6,876 nucleotides of DNA, from contig JAIRRK010000100.1 of the NCBI GenBank assembly GCA_031256015.1, positions 1 through 6,876 on the forward strand, read 5' to 3'. The notes beneath the pieces were generated by a model. It searched no databases. It had not been told where the DNA came from and was given only the letters and a program-made list of their open reading frames with translations. Source of the stretch: Dysgonamonadaceae bacterium. Its GTDB lineage: Bacteria; Bacteroidota; Bacteroidia; Bacteroidales; Azobacteroidaceae. Of the stretch, positions 6,437 through 6,876 are shown one piece after another; position 1 is the stretch's first letter, and every line of letters starts with the position of its first letter. The position numbers were made by a program, and so were the translations under genes.

Positions 6437-6876
6437 TGATATTCAATTATGATGTAATCGTTGTCGGAGCGGGGCATGCCGGTTGTGATGCGGCGGCGGC
6501 CTCTGCGAACTTGGGGTCAAAAACCCTTTTGATAACGATGGATATGAATAAAATTGCTCAAATGAGTTGCAATCCTGCCGTTGGAGGTATCGCGAAAGGG
6601 CAAATCGTTCGTGAAATAGACGCATTGGGAGGTCAAATGGGGATTATCACTGATATGACTGCAATTCAATTCCGTATGTTGAATCGGTCAAAAGGACCGG
6701 CCATGTGGAGTCCGCGAACTCAAAACGATCGAGTTAAATTCACGGATAAATGGCGTGAAATATTGGATAGTGTTCCTAATTTATTTATTTGGCAAGATAT
6801 TGTAAATAAGCTTATTATAAAAGACAATGTTGTCGTTGGAGTTCAAACGGGTTTGGATGTATCGTTTTATGCCAAA
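6436..6876 (+). CDS. mnmG: MnmG (GidA) tRNA uridine-5-carboxymethylaminomethyl modification enzyme, 5' part
   Basis: FAD-dependent subunit of the MnmE-MnmG complex, which installs the carboxymethylaminomethyl group on wobble U34 of certain tRNAs in the cytoplasm. The first 147 codons are present and the frame stays open to the window end; the whole protein is normally about 620 residues. The FAD-binding Rossmann motif is G11-A-G13-H-A-G16, directly after a buried beta strand (YDVIVVGAG). The MnmG signature SCNPAVGGIAKG lies at 44-55, including the conserved Cys45, followed by REIDALGGQMG at 59-69. MLNRSKGPAMWSPRTQNDR further on is also characteristic. The ATG shares its A with the ybeY stop (TAATG), suggesting translational coupling. 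The rest of the gene lies outside the window. Confidence 0.97.
   Translation, partial: MIFNYDVIVVGAGHAGCDAAAASANLGSKTLLITMDMNKIAQMSCNPAVGGIAKGQIVREIDALGGQMGIITDMTAIQFRMLNRSKGPAMWSPRTQNDRVKFTDKWREILDSVPNLFIWQDIVNKLIIKDNVVVGVQTGLDVSFYAK

Noticed and set aside
6443..6625. Minus-strand open frame of 60 codons near the right end.
   Set aside because: It lies antisense to the conserved FAD-binding start of mnmG.

Overview
This window reads as an ordinary, densely coded core-genome stretch from a member of the Bacteroidota, most likely the order Bacteroidales. The sequence is AT-rich and Shine-Dalgarno sequences are largely absent. Several genes are preceded by the Bacteroidota-type -7 promoter element TAnnTTTG. 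The outer-membrane gene is of a DUF3078 type that I know mainly from this phylum. I see no mobile element, CRISPR array, rRNA or tRNA, and no gap above 300 bases lacks a gene. The longest gene-free stretch is the divergent region at 3754-3947.

Minus-strand half (1-3753). At the left edge is rubrerythrin, cut by the window a few residues before its expected C-terminus. A PerR-type Fur-family peroxide sensor lies only 19 bases upstream and reads in the same direction. The two look like a perR-rbr oxidative-stress unit: a metal-dependent peroxide-sensing repressor and a non-haem diiron peroxidase. A good promoter in front of perR lies so close to the longest possible start (a GTG at 1018) that the ATG at 979 is the better start. 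Upstream of perR, with its own likely promoter, is a long AsmA-family envelope protein (885 residues) with one N-terminal membrane anchor and an unusual helical C-terminal tail.

Plus-strand half (3948-6876). The ATPase gene ychF is followed closely by a DUF3078 outer-membrane barrel gene. Next come ybeY (rRNA-processing endoribonuclease) and mnmG (tRNA wobble-uridine modification; only the first 147 codons are present). ybeY and mnmG overlap by one base in TAATG and have their own TAnnTTTG promoter just after the DUF3078 stop codon. This half mainly serves translation and RNA quality, with one envelope gene among them.

I did not find a convincing new system. The points most worth checking are the perR start and operator, altered conserved positions in YbeY (Asp in place of the third metal-binding His), and the hendecad-like repeats at the end of the AsmA-family protein.
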